35,986 nt of DNA from Actinomycetes bacterium. Its GTDB lineage: Bacteria; Actinomycetota; Thermoleophilia; Solirubrobacterales; Solirubrobacteraceae. The first letter of the stretch is position 1, and every line of letters begins with the position of its first letter. The notes below the pieces were generated by a model. It saw only the letters and a list, made by a program, of their open reading frames with translations. It was not told the DNA's origin and did not search any database. The translations under genes and the position numbers were made by a program. Location: positions 1 to 35,986 of the forward strand of contig JAKAED010000022.1 in assembly GCA_021820105.1 (NCBI GenBank), written 5' to 3'. Below are positions 8,461 to 16,462 of this stretch, one piece after another.

Positions 8461-9567
8461 TCAGTGTTGGCAGACTGAGTCGATCAGGTTCGCCAGTTGC
8501 TCGGCCACTGCGGCGGGCGCATAGCGCGCAGCCCACAGTCGCCCTTCCCTGCTCAGTCTGTTCGTGAGCTCCTCATCTTCCAGCAGACGCGTGATGTTCG
8601 CCGCAAGTGGATCGGGCCTGCCAACGGGTGAAAGCAGCCCCAGCCGTCCGCCATCCAGGACCTCTCGTGGCCCGAACTGACAGTCAGTCGCAGCGACCGG
8701 CGCTCCTGCTGCCAGGGCTTCAACAATCGCCATGCCAAAACCCTCATAACTCGATGCCTGGGCGAAGCAGGCAGCCGCTCCGAGATAGCTATAGGGGTCA
8801 GCAACCCGCCCCAGGAACTCCACCGAGTCGCACAGACCCAGTGACGCCACGAGTGATTTGAGCTCAGCCTCCTTGGGTCCCTCACCGAGAATCAGTAGAC
8901 GCGCATCAGGGTGGCTTGGGGTGACCGATGCAAAGGCGCGCAGGAGCGTCGGGTAATCCTTCTGGCTGACGAGCCTTCCCACGGCCACCACGGGCCGGTG
9001 CTCCCCGGAGAACCACCGGTGATCGGGTGGGCGCTGCGCTGACGAGGCGATCTCTGCCAGGTCGATGGGGTTTGGGATCACCTGAGCCTTGGCCGCGTCC
9101 CGCCGTCTCAGTGCCCGCAGCGTCTCCGTGAGCCCCTCTGAGACGCACACGATCGCGTCAGCCAGCAGGTAGGTGAGCGGCTCGCCGACGGTGAGCCAAC
9201 GCTTCCGGAGGTCGGCGTACTCACGCGCGGTGTTGTTGTGAACCGAGACGATCACATGAGGCCGCGGGCGCACTGTTCGCGCCAAGACGACCGCGAGCGC
9301 GTTGAGGTGGGGTAGTGCGGAGTAGATCACCTCCGGTCTGAATCTCTCGATGGCCGCTCGCAGCGGGAGGACGGCCGCTACTGGAGAGGTGGCACCCAGT
9401 TCGACGACCTCCACGTGGTCCGCGACGGCGTATTGGCGAGGTGACGTGTGCTGCAGCAGCAAGATCGGCTTGAACCGCTCTTGCGGAAGTGTGGATGCCA
9501 GCGTCGCCGATGCGCGCTCAGCGCCGCCTCCAGCCAGTTCCGGAAGGAGAAAAGCTACCCGCCGCAC
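8461..9567 (-). CDS. Glycosyltransferase family 4 (GT-B fold)
   Basis: A 368-residue GT-B enzyme with both Rossmann domains. The N-terminal domain has the ELAGGGAERA acceptor-side glycine loop (10-19) and the C-terminal domain starts near VVAVGRLVSQKDYPTLL (193-209). The donor-binding EX7E motif is in YEGFGMAIVEA (Glu275 and Glu283). Members use UDP- or GDP-sugars to extend lipid-linked glycans in the cytoplasm with retention of configuration. It is transcribed opposite to its flanks: divergent from the other GT4 gene at 9649 (81 bases between starts) and convergent with the DUF1616-like gene. No membrane segments are seen. Confidence 0.9.
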   Translation of the reverse strand: MRRVAFLLPELAGGGAERASATLASTLPQERFKPILLLQHTSPRQYAVADHVEVVELGATSPVAAVLPLRAAIERFRPEVIYSALPHLNALAVVLARTVRPRPHVIVSVHNNTAREYADLRKRWLTVGEPLTYLLADAIVCVSEGLTETLRALRRRDAAKAQVIPNPIDLAEIASSAQRPPDHRWFSGEHRPVVAVGRLVSQKDYPTLLRAFASVTPSHPDARLLILGEGPKEAELKSLVASLGLCDSVEFLGRVADPYSYLGAAACFAQASSYEGFGMAIVEALAAGAPVAATDCQFGPREVLDGGRLGLLSPVGRPDPLAANITRLLEDEELTNRLSREGRLWAARYAPAAVAEQLANLIDSVCQH

Positions 9568-9617
9568 GGCGGGAATCTTAAGCGCTGCCGTTCAGTCCCG
9601 TCGCCTGAATCCCGGGT

Positions 9618-9635
9618 GTCGCACGAAGGTGCGAC
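9618..9635 (+). promoter_or_regulatory. Perfect 7-bp inverted repeat before the GT4 start
   Basis: GTCGCAC (9618-9624) and GTGCGAC (9629-9635) form a perfect stem with a GAAG loop, ending 13 bases before the ATG at 9649, where a ribosome site would lie. No Shine-Dalgarno sequence is visible there. It could be an operator between the two divergent GT4 genes or a translation-limiting hairpin. Confidence 0.35.
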
Positions 9636-9648
9636 CATTCCAGCCCCA

Positions 9649-10773
9649 ATGCGGATCCTGATGGTCACCCCAAATGGCCCCCGGAAGGTGGGCGGTGTTG
9701 AGCGCCATGTCAGAGAGGTCTCCTCCCGGCTGGTCAACATGGGTCACGTGGTGGATGTGCTCTGTGCAGAGGCCGGTCTTGCCCAGTCGGTCACCGAGCC
9801 ACTTGACGGCTTCACCGTGACCACGGTGCCCGCCTGGCCGCGGGACAGGGACTGGCTCCTCTCGCGTGAGATCTGGTCGCGGGTACGGTTGGCGGACTCG
9901 GACCTGGTCCACGTGCAGTCGTATCACACGTTCGTGGCTCCGATCGCCATGGCCGCAGCGGCTCGCGCCCGGCGCCCATATCTGGTCACGTTTCATGGAG
10001 GTGGCCACTCAGACGAGTGGCGTAACCGCATACGGCTTGCGCAGCGGATCGCGCTGCGCCCGCTTCTGGCCAAGGCGGAGCGGTTGGTGGCGGTCGCACC
10101 CTTTGAGATCGAGCTCTATGGAAGCGAACTACGGCTGCCTGCTGATCGCTTCGTGCTCATCCCCAACGGCACAGAGTTGGGCATATCCAGTGCTCAGGGC
10201 TCTGATCCTGACGAGCATGCTGAGCGCTCCGAGGGGGAAGCGCACCCAGTGCTGGCGACGATCGGGAGGCTCGAACGCTACAAGGGCCATCACCGGGTGA
10301 TCGCGGCCATGCCGGCTTTGCTCAGAGTTGTTCCGGATGCACGCCTTCTGGTCGTCGGCTCAGGGCGCTACGAGGAGAACCTGAGAGCGGATGTGCAGGC
10401 CCTTGGGCTTGGTCAGCACGTTGAATTCACGAGCGTGCTGGCCGGTGACGCTGCGGGTATGTCGGCGCTGCTCAAGCGAGTCTCGCTCGTGGTGCTGATG
10501 AGCGAGTTTGAAACGCATCCGCTGACGGCCTTGGAAGCGGTCGCGGCCGGCAAGCGGCTGCTTGTAGCGGACCGCGCCGGACTGCTCGGAATCGCGGAGT
10601 CGGGTATGGCGCGGGCGAGTCCGCTTGATTCATCTCCTGAGGAACTTGCCACTGCGATCATCGAGACTCTGAGGCAGCCGCCGCCGTCCGGGAAGGTGGA
10701 GCTGCCGACCTGGGACGACTGTGCATCATCGCTTGAGCAGCTCTACCGCGAATTGATCCCGAAGACCACTTAG
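9649..10773 (+). CDS. Glycosyltransferase family 4 (second copy, divergent)
   Basis: I place the start at the ATG at 9649 because the product then begins MRILMVTPNGPRKVGGVERH, the classical GT4 N-terminus with its glycine-rich acceptor loop; the longer open frame reaches back into the divergent gene. The 374-residue protein has the C-terminal Rossmann domain from VLATIGRLERYKGH (201-214) and the donor motif EX7E in EFETHPLTALE (Glu288 and Glu296). It is not closely similar to the other GT4 protein outside these motifs, so it probably adds a different sugar. Transcription is away from the neighbouring GT4 gene and towards the riboswitch-GH26 unit. Confidence 0.9.
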   Translation: MRILMVTPNGPRKVGGVERHVREVSSRLVNMGHVVDVLCAEAGLAQSVTEPLDGFTVTTVPAWPRDRDWLLSREIWSRVRLADSDLVHVQSYHTFVAPIAMAAAARARRPYLVTFHGGGHSDEWRNRIRLAQRIALRPLLAKAERLVAVAPFEIELYGSELRLPADRFVLIPNGTELGISSAQGSDPDEHAERSEGEAHPVLATIGRLERYKGHHRVIAAMPALLRVVPDARLLVVGSGRYEENLRADVQALGLGQHVEFTSVLAGDAAGMSALLKRVSLVVLMSEFETHPLTALEAVAAGKRLLVADRAGLLGIAESGMARASPLDSSPEELATAIIETLRQPPPSGKVELPTWDDCASSLEQLYRELIPKTT

Positions 10774-10827
10774 AACAGTCGTCCATTCGGCCGCCGGACC
10801 GTGCAGTTCCCAGCATGCGCGCCGATA

Positions 10828-10860
10828 TTGACGCTGGAGGCGGTTCGGTAGGACCGCCTC
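10828..10860 (+). promoter_or_regulatory. Possible promoter and hairpin ahead of the GEMM riboswitch
   Basis: A TTGACG hexamer (10828-10833) is followed 15 bases later by TAGGAC (10849-10854), which would start transcription near 10861, just before the riboswitch. The same stretch holds a perfect 8-bp inverted repeat GAGGCGGT/ACCGCCTC (10837-10844 and 10853-10860). This could instead be an operator or the end of the upstream transcript; no T-run follows. Weak evidence. Confidence 0.3.
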
Positions 10861-10867
10861 AGCTCTC

Positions 10868-10947
10868 GACAAACGCACACCCGTCGCAAGGCGGGGCCGC
10901 AAAGCCAGGGATCTCCCCAAGCGAGACCGCCCGGCCACCGAAGGAGG
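10868..10947 (+). promoter_or_regulatory. c-di-GMP-I (GEMM) riboswitch
   Basis: The sequence contains the hallmarks of the GEMM-I aptamer. GCACACC leads into a stem CCGTC/GGCGG closed by a GNRA tetraloop GCAA (10881-10894). This is followed by GGGGCCGCAAAGCC (10893-10906), close to the GGGACGCAAAGCC core of the family. A second hairpin (TCTC...GAGA) and CCGCCCGGCCACCG then complete the fold. GNRA docking and the GCAAAGCC internal strand are what the known aptamer uses to hold c-di-GMP. The Shine-Dalgarno AGGAGG (10942-10947) comes directly after the 3' strand, so control is probably at translation initiation. It precedes the GH26 gene by only a few bases. Confidence 0.78.
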
Positions 10948-10953
10948 AACGCA

Positions 10954-12462
10954 ATGCTGGTCAGCCGGGCTCGTGCTTCCGCGGTTGTGGCTGCCGTCCT
11001 CCTGGTTTTCGGTGTCGGTCTTGTCGGCGTGTCGACGGCACTTGCACGAACCACTCGCCTTAGTGGTGGGATCGCACTGGTCAAGCACCACGCTGGGACA
11101 CCGGTAGGGCACCGTCTCCAGCCCAGTCTGCGCCGTACCGGAAAGCGGACAGGAAAGGGCGCCACTGGTCGCTCTCGGAAAAGCCGGCGGCAGCGACCGC
11201 ACCGGAGGTTCGGCACGCTCAGAACGAGGACGAACGTGCGCAGGATCGGGCACAAGCGACATCCTGCGCGGACGCGCTCAACGCCCACCTCGAAAGGCTC
11301 GGCGGTGACGTCAAAGCGGACAACCTCCACTTCCGTTCTGCCGACGACCACGAGTACAACAGCTGAGGTGGTTTCGAGTACGACCCCGTCCTCGTCGTCC
11401 ACCGCTACGTCGAGCTCAGCGGGCGGTGCCGGCAGCGCTTCGGCCACCCCCTCCATCTACTGGGGTGCGTCGATCGGTGATCAGCTGACTGGCGCTCAGG
11501 CGCCTTGGGACATGTCCGCCGTGTCAGCCGTCGCGGCGGAGTCGGGTAAGGGGCTCTCGCTCGTCCATTTCGGGACTCCCTTTGCCAGCTGCAGTGGCAC
11601 CGTGGCGTCCACGTGCTCCACTGAACCGTTCCCGACCACACCCATGACCAATATCCGCAGCTACGGCGCGATCCCCTTCCTGGACTGGTCTTCCGACGCG
11701 ATCGGAAGCGGCGGAACCTCCTCGGCCATGCCGTCGAACCTGAGTGCGGTCATCAACGGATACTGGGACTCCTACATAAGGAGCTTTGCCGAAGCCGCCC
11801 GCGCATGGGGTCACCCGTTCTTCCTTCGCTTCGACTGGGAAATGAACGGCAATTGGTTCCCGTGGTCTGAGGGCGTCAACGGCAACACTCCGGGGCAGTA
11901 CGTCGCCGCATGGCGACACGTGCACGACATCTTTGCGAGCGTCGGGGCAACCAACGTCTCCTGGGTCTGGTGTCCGAACGTTGACTTCGCAAACGCATTC
12001 ACCTCGCTCCAGGAACTCTATCCGGGCAGCGCTTACGTGGATTGGACCTGCCTCGACGGTTACAACTGGGGATCGAATCCAGCTCAGGCCAACGGCGCCA
12101 GCCTTGCACAGTCCGGGATCGACAACTGGCAGAGTTTCGACCAGATCTTCCAGTCCACCTACAGCGAGATCACCACCACCGTGGCTCCTGGCAAGCCGAT
12201 GATGATCGGTGAGGTCGGCTCGACCGAGCAGGGCGGCTCCAAGGCTGCCTGGATCAGCAACATGCTCAGCGAGATCCCGGCACGCTACCCCGACATCAAG
12301 GGGATCATGTACTTCGACCGCTATGACAGCGGGATGGACTGGCCCCTGGAGACCTCTGCAACGTCGATCTCAGCATGGAGGACAGGGATCTCAGCCGGGG
12401 CGTACGTCGCAAATAACTACAGCGGTCTCAGTACGTCGCCGATCCCGATCCCGGGGGCCTAA
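10954..12462 (+). CDS. Secreted GH26 glycoside hydrolase (beta-mannanase-like)
   Basis: A 502-residue exported protein: signal peptide (about 1-31), a strongly basic Arg/Lys-rich stretch (about 55-110), a Ser/Thr linker (about 110-165) and a GH26 catalytic domain (about 167-495). The acid/base is probably Glu296 in LRFDWEMNGNWFPW, and the nucleophile Glu420 in MMIGEVGSTE; both match the family pattern. GH26 enzymes mostly cut beta-1,4-mannans, some beta-1,3 glucans or xylans. Here it probably trims or loosens the exopolysaccharide made by the surrounding genes. The ATG at 10954 follows AGGAGG at ideal spacing and lies behind a c-di-GMP riboswitch, so expression should follow c-di-GMP level. 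The basic stretch could bind acidic glycan or cell wall polymer. Confidence 0.88.
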   Translation: MLVSRARASAVVAAVLLVFGVGLVGVSTALARTTRLSGGIALVKHHAGTPVGHRLQPSLRRTGKRTGKGATGRSRKSRRQRPHRRFGTLRTRTNVRRIGHKRHPARTRSTPTSKGSAVTSKRTTSTSVLPTTTSTTAEVVSSTTPSSSSTATSSSAGGAGSASATPSIYWGASIGDQLTGAQAPWDMSAVSAVAAESGKGLSLVHFGTPFASCSGTVASTCSTEPFPTTPMTNIRSYGAIPFLDWSSDAIGSGGTSSAMPSNLSAVINGYWDSYIRSFAEAARAWGHPFFLRFDWEMNGNWFPWSEGVNGNTPGQYVAAWRHVHDIFASVGATNVSWVWCPNVDFANAFTSLQELYPGSAYVDWTCLDGYNWGSNPAQANGASLAQSGIDNWQSFDQIFQSTYSEITTTVAPGKPMMIGEVGSTEQGGSKAAWISNMLSEIPARYPDIKGIMYFDRYDSGMDWPLETSATSISAWRTGISAGAYVANNYSGLSTSPIPIPGA

Positions 12463-12526
12463 CTGCGCGCTGGGCGCAGTGGCCTCCGTTGGAGGCGCGA
12501 TCGGCTCCAAGGTGCCACGGCCACTG
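12463..12526 (+). terminator. Nested inverted repeats after the GH26 gene, possible terminator
   Basis: Directly after the GH26 stop lie CTGCGC/GCGCAG (12463-12468 with 12474-12479), GCCTCC/GGAGGC with a 3-base loop (12482-12487 with 12491-12496), and an enclosing perfect 8-bp repeat CAGTGGCC/GGCCACTG (12477-12484 with 12519-12526). Some of these stems exclude one another. There is no U-tract, so termination by this element alone is uncertain. Confidence 0.3.
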
Positions 12527-12559
12527 AGAGGATTCAGTGAATCCCGCATCTAACATTCC

Positions 12560-12596
12560 GCGAGTGCTGAGCTGCCGCTACCCTTTCCGCACTCGC
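12560..12596 (+). promoter_or_regulatory. 8-bp inverted repeat upstream of GH16 gene
   Basis: GCGAGTGC (12560-12567) and GCACTCGC (12589-12596) are perfect inverted repeats 21 bases apart, about 70 bases before the GH16 start. The spacing suits an operator for a dimeric regulator or a leader stem. No known site was recognised. Confidence 0.3.
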
Positions 12597-12663
12597 ATGA
12601 TCTGCTGGCTCCACCGCTGATGCCCGGCTTGGGTCGGCGTGGCGCCGCTGAGGCGGAGGAAGG

Positions 12664-13554
12664 TTGTTAGTTCGAAACAGGATCACCGTTGCGGTGGGAG
12701 TTCTCGCTGCCATGTCCGTCATCGCGTTGGTGGTGGTCCTGCAGATCCTCGGCCTCCGCGGAGCCGCGGTCAAGCACCCCAGAGCGCAGCGGACGGCGCT
12801 TGCTCTGCCTCCGGTTACTCCGCGGAAGTGGAAGGGTGTTACGCAGCCGCTCGGGATCCCGGGCAACTGGAAGTTCGCGCTGGATGATGAGTTCAGCGGT
12901 GGCCAGTTGAATCAGGCCATTTGGCGACCAGGTTGGTACGGAACGGGAATCACAGGGGCGCCAAACACGCTTGAGGATGATTGCTACAGCTCGGCGAACG
13001 TCAAGGTTGCCGGGGACGGCACGATGCAGCTCGCTGTTACCGCCACTCGCTCCAAATGCCACGGTGTGACATATCCCTACACGGGTGCCCTGGTCTCGAC
13101 GAATCCTCACGACGGCCGCCGTAGCGGAGGTTTCGTGTACACCTACGGCGTGCTCGAGGCCCGTGTCTACGTCCCTGGCAAGCAGACCTGGCTCTTCGAC
13201 TGGCCGGCGATCTGGACCGACGGCTTTCACTGGCCCGTTGATGGTGAGGACGACGTGATGGAGGCTATCGGCGGTAATGCCTGCTTTCACTTCCACAGCC
13301 TTCACTACGCTCGGCACGGGCCGGGTGCCTGTGTAATCCTGCGGCCGGGTTGGCACACTTTTGCATCTGATTGGTCACCCGGGAGCGTCAGTTACTACTA
13401 CGACGGTCACCGTGTGGCGACGATCACGCACGGGATAACCGACAAGCCAATGTTCATAGTGATCGACAACACTGTCTGGCGAACAGAGCGTGCGCTGACC
13501 CATCCGGCCGTGATGCGGGTTGATTACGTCCGCGTCTGGCAACGTGTGGGCTGA
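12664..13554 (+). CDS. Secreted GH16 glycanase (copy 1)
   Basis: A 296-residue protein with an N-terminal hydrophobic segment (about 8-30) acting as signal peptide or anchor, followed by a GH16 jelly-roll domain (about 66-295). The catalytic stretch DGEDDVMEA gives nucleophile Glu195, helper Asp197 and acid/base Glu200 (the EXDXXE pattern). GH16 enzymes cut beta-1,3 or beta-1,4 glucans and galactans, and several (such as ExoK of succinoglycan loci) trim the producer's own exopolysaccharide. The TTG start at 12664 follows GGAGGAAGG. Two closely related proteins are encoded at 34527 and 35549, all carrying a PG-x-W entry segment before the domain. It shares an orientation with the GH26 gene but has its own 200-base upstream region. 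Confidence 0.88.
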   Translation: MLVRNRITVAVGVLAAMSVIALVVVLQILGLRGAAVKHPRAQRTALALPPVTPRKWKGVTQPLGIPGNWKFALDDEFSGGQLNQAIWRPGWYGTGITGAPNTLEDDCYSSANVKVAGDGTMQLAVTATRSKCHGVTYPYTGALVSTNPHDGRRSGGFVYTYGVLEARVYVPGKQTWLFDWPAIWTDGFHWPVDGEDDVMEAIGGNACFHFHSLHYARHGPGACVILRPGWHTFASDWSPGSVSYYYDGHRVATITHGITDKPMFIVIDNTVWRTERALTHPAVMRVDYVRVWQRVG

Positions 13555-13616
13555 GCGTTGTTGTTTGCAAGCGCACGCGCACCGCTGCCGGGCGCCTCTG
13601 AGTCAGGAGAGATGCC

Positions 13617-15494
13617 GTGACGACGACGGATGAGTTGTCGGGCCGACGCCCATCCGTGTCCGGCAGGGCACTCTGGCTGAGGTTGGATCCAGAACCTATC
13701 TACGGAGTCCTGCACTCGCCGCCCGCGGAAAGCGTCTCGAAGGTGGCAGCGGTGATGCTGCCAACGTTCGGCTGGGAGAACGAGTGCTCGTACCGTGCGC
13801 GAAGAGACTGGGCCACTGCGCTTGCTCTGGCAGGCGTTCCGACTCTGCGCTTTGATTTACCCGGTACCGAGGACAGCGTTGGCTCCGCGCTGCAGCCGGG
13901 ACGACTGGCTTCATGGGTCGGTGCCGCCACCGATGCGGCGAACTGGCTGCGCGAAGCATCTGACTGCGAGCGACTTGTCTTCATCGGCGTTGGTCTTGGC
14001 GGCATCATCGCCTATCAGGCGGCAGCAGAGGGCGCGCCGGTCGACGATCTGATCCTCTGGGCGGTGCGCTCCAGCGGGAGAGCCTATATCCGCGAGCAGC
14101 AGTCGTTTGCCGCGATCGCGACGGGGGGCACTCCGGACGGTCGGGACAGCGCGCGCGAAGACGGACTGCTGGCGCTCGCGGGACACAGGATGAGCGCTGA
14201 GACGGCGCAGGCACTGGCCGATGTCGATCTGACAGCCCTGGAAATACCGTGGATCAGCCAGCGTCGGGTGTTGCTCATCGGCCGCGACGGCAGCGGAGTC
14301 GATCGAAGGCTGCGCGAGCACCTGGAACACTCTGAGGTCGAGCTGACGGTCCTGGACGCTGATGACTACCGGCTGTTTGTGATGGTCCCCGACATGATGC
14401 AGAGCCCGGCCGTGACGATTGAACGATCGGTCCGTTGGATTCTGGAGGGAGCAGATGATCGGCCCGATCCTGCGAGCTGGCACGCACACTCTGATGGGGC
14501 CGGACCTCAGGCCGCAGATGAGATCGAGTTTGAGTACGGAGGCGTCCTGATTAGAGAGCGCCTGATCGAGATTCCGTTCGCCGACGGCTTCCTGTCTGCG
14601 ATTGTGACTGAGCCGCTCGGTGTGCCGCGGCTTCCGCTCTGCTCGGTCAGCGTCAACAGCGCTTGGCTGCGGCGTACCGGGCCAGGTCGCCTGATGGTGG
14701 AGGCGGCGCGGCGGGCTGCAGCCGCGGGCCTTGTGGCCGCCCGGATCGACTTGCCCGGGATGGGTGATTCAGACGGTGACACCCCTAAGGTCTATGAGCG
14801 CTACCAGGAGCACAACCTCGCGGCGGCTGAGGCCCTGAGAGCATGCTTTGACAGCCTCCAGGCGCTGGGCTTCGGTGAGCGGTTCGTCCCACTGGGCCTG
14901 TGCTTGGGCGGCTACATCGCTGCGCTGTCCGCGACTTCCGACCCACGCGTGGTCGGCATGGTGGGCCTGAACGCGCAACTCGGCTGGGGGGACCGCCAGC
15001 GTCAGTGGCAGCGACGTTGGGCTGAGGAGCTGCACATAGAGGAGGGTCTGCGGCGCTTGGACGTGGCGGCTGGTGAGGGCAGATGGTCAATGGGACGAAT
15101 CCAAGCTCGGTTGCGACGACGCCTGCAGGACAAGCTTGGGCCAACTCTCATGACCAACGAGACGTTCAAGCGGATCTACTGGTTCTCATATACGCGGTCT
15201 GTGTCTCGATTGCTCCAAACACTTGGAGCTAAGGGCATTCCTGTCTTGCTCATTTCCGCTAGTAACGAGGGCCTGATGCTTGATCTGCGGCGCGGTGGCC
15301 CGCGCGCCAAGGTCATCTCGCGCTGGCCGAACATCCGCGTGCAGGAACTCCTCACAGAGTCCCACCTGCTCTACCCGCTCTGGAGTCAGGACGAGGCCCT
15401 GTCAGTGCTGTCAACGCATCTGCTGGAACTGGCTGCTGCGAGGGTGGCGGCAGCACCGTCCGCGCGTCCAAGGCCCGAAGTCCAGCATCATTAG
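13617..15494 (+). CDS. Double alpha/beta-hydrolase, N-domain inactive-looking, C-domain Cys nucleophile (cassette A)
   Basis: A 625-residue cytoplasmic protein made of two alpha/beta-hydrolase domains (about 15-280 and 305-610). In the first, the nucleophile elbow reads GVGLGG (124-129), with Gly126 where Ser is expected, so it is probably not catalytic. In the second it reads GLCLGG, with Cys429 at the nucleophile position, and a conserved ESHLLYPLW stretch supplies a likely catalytic His. The segments GWENECSYRARRDW and FDLPGTEDS resemble hydrolases found beside carrier proteins in exosortase-type polysaccharide loci. A Cys nucleophile suits acyl transfer from a thioester. The gene starts at GTG after AGGAGAG and is followed 32 bases later by the ligase gene; I infer it releases or transfers the carrier-bound aminoacyl group. 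The paralogue is at 24360. Confidence 0.82.
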   Translation: MTTTDELSGRRPSVSGRALWLRLDPEPIYGVLHSPPAESVSKVAAVMLPTFGWENECSYRARRDWATALALAGVPTLRFDLPGTEDSVGSALQPGRLASWVGAATDAANWLREASDCERLVFIGVGLGGIIAYQAAAEGAPVDDLILWAVRSSGRAYIREQQSFAAIATGGTPDGRDSAREDGLLALAGHRMSAETAQALADVDLTALEIPWISQRRVLLIGRDGSGVDRRLREHLEHSEVELTVLDADDYRLFVMVPDMMQSPAVTIERSVRWILEGADDRPDPASWHAHSDGAGPQAADEIEFEYGGVLIRERLIEIPFADGFLSAIVTEPLGVPRLPLCSVSVNSAWLRRTGPGRLMVEAARRAAAAGLVAARIDLPGMGDSDGDTPKVYERYQEHNLAAAEALRACFDSLQALGFGERFVPLGLCLGGYIAALSATSDPRVVGMVGLNAQLGWGDRQRQWQRRWAEELHIEEGLRRLDVAAGEGRWSMGRIQARLRRRLQDKLGPTLMTNETFKRIYWFSYTRSVSRLLQTLGAKGIPVLLISASNEGLMLDLRRGGPRAKVISRWPNIRVQELLTESHLLYPLWSQDEALSVLSTHLLELAAARVAAAPSARPRPEVQHH

Positions 15495-15526
15495 GCAACG
15501 GCAATCTTGAGGAGGGACTAGGAACA

Positions 15527-16459
15527 ATGTCAGAGGAAGCGCCCACACCGACAACGGGACAGGCTGAGTTCCTGGCAGCTCTGATCGACGCGGGTCACGT
15601 CTTTGAGACAGGTGTTCCCGGTGTCTACGGCCACGGTGCAGCCTACGAACGGGTTCGCGTGAAGCTCGAGTCACTGATATCGGAGGCCGCCGCAGAGGAC
15701 GGTGCCGCCAAGCTCAAGTTTCCCCCGGTGGTGCCGCGTGTCAACCTTGAGGACAACGGCTACGTCGCGAAGTTTCCGCAACTGGCTGCCAGCCTCTTTG
15801 GCTTTGATGGCTCAGAGGCTGATGCGATCAAGCAGGGTCGCATTGCGGCGGCTCACGGAGACTGGAGCAGCTTTCAAGGTCAAACGGATCTGATGATGCT
15901 CCCCGCTGCCTGCTATCCGGTCTACCCGGCCGTCGCCGCGGCTGGCCCGCTCGCAGCAGGAGGGGCGTTCATCGACATGGAGGGGACGTGGGTCTTCCGC
16001 CATGAGCCCTCGTACGACCCTGCGCGGCGCCAGGCTTTTCGTCAGCACGAACTTGTTCGCATCGGTGCCCCTGAGGATGTCGTCGCGTGGCGGATGGCGT
16101 GGGCTCAGCGCGGCCTTGACATGTTTGGGGATTTGGGGCTGGCCAGCAGTCTTGAGAGCGCGAACGACCCGTTCTTCGGACGGCAGGGTCTGTTGCTGGC
16201 TGCGAACCAGAGTGCCGAGCAGTTGAAGTTTGAGCTGGTGGTACCCATCGCCAGCCCGGAGCCGACAGCCTGCGCGTCCTTCAACTACCACCTGGACCAG
16301 TTCGCCGGCATCTACGGCCTATCGTTTGCTGATGGCTCACCGGTGCACACAGCGTGCGTTGGATTCGGCCAGGATCGAATCGTGCTCGCCCTCATGAAGG
16401 CACATGGACTGGAACCGGAGCGTTGGCCCAGCAATGTTAGGACGCTGGTCTGGGACTGA
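15527..16459 (+). CDS. Amino acid:[carrier protein] ligase, seryl-tRNA-synthetase-like (cassette A)
   Basis: A 310-residue class II synthetase catalytic core with no N-terminal tRNA-binding coiled coil. This is the shape of the bacterial amino acid:carrier-protein ligases, which activate glycine or alanine with ATP and load it on the phosphopantetheine of a small carrier protein. Motif 2 is FRHEPSYDPARRQAFRQHE (157-175) and motif 3 is GFGQDRIVLAL (279-289). The expected zinc ligands are present: Cys129 (PAACYP), Glu175 and Cys277 (HTACVGFG). Alignment with the cassette B copy needs no gaps in the core. The ATG follows GAGGAGGGAC. The carrier-protein gene lies immediately downstream on the opposite strand, with 3 bases between stops. 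Which amino acid is loaded cannot be read from the sequence. Confidence 0.87.
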   Translation: MSEEAPTPTTGQAEFLAALIDAGHVFETGVPGVYGHGAAYERVRVKLESLISEAAAEDGAAKLKFPPVVPRVNLEDNGYVAKFPQLAASLFGFDGSEADAIKQGRIAAAHGDWSSFQGQTDLMMLPAACYPVYPAVAAAGPLAAGGAFIDMEGTWVFRHEPSYDPARRQAFRQHELVRIGAPEDVVAWRMAWAQRGLDMFGDLGLASSLESANDPFFGRQGLLLAANQSAEQLKFELVVPIASPEPTACASFNYHLDQFAGIYGLSFADGSPVHTACVGFGQDRIVLALMKAHGLEPERWPSNVRTLVWD

Positions 16460-16462
16460 ATT

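Noticed and set aside
10770..11456. Minus-strand 228-residue open frame over the riboswitch and GH26 linker
   Set aside because: It arises opposite a low-complexity Ser/Thr/Arg region and has no start context; it would be antisense to the riboswitch.
15527..16459. A true seryl-tRNA synthetase
   Set aside because: No N-terminal tRNA-binding arm, only about 310 residues, and a carrier-protein gene adjacent; the zinc set Cys129/Glu175/Cys277 fits the carrier-protein ligases.
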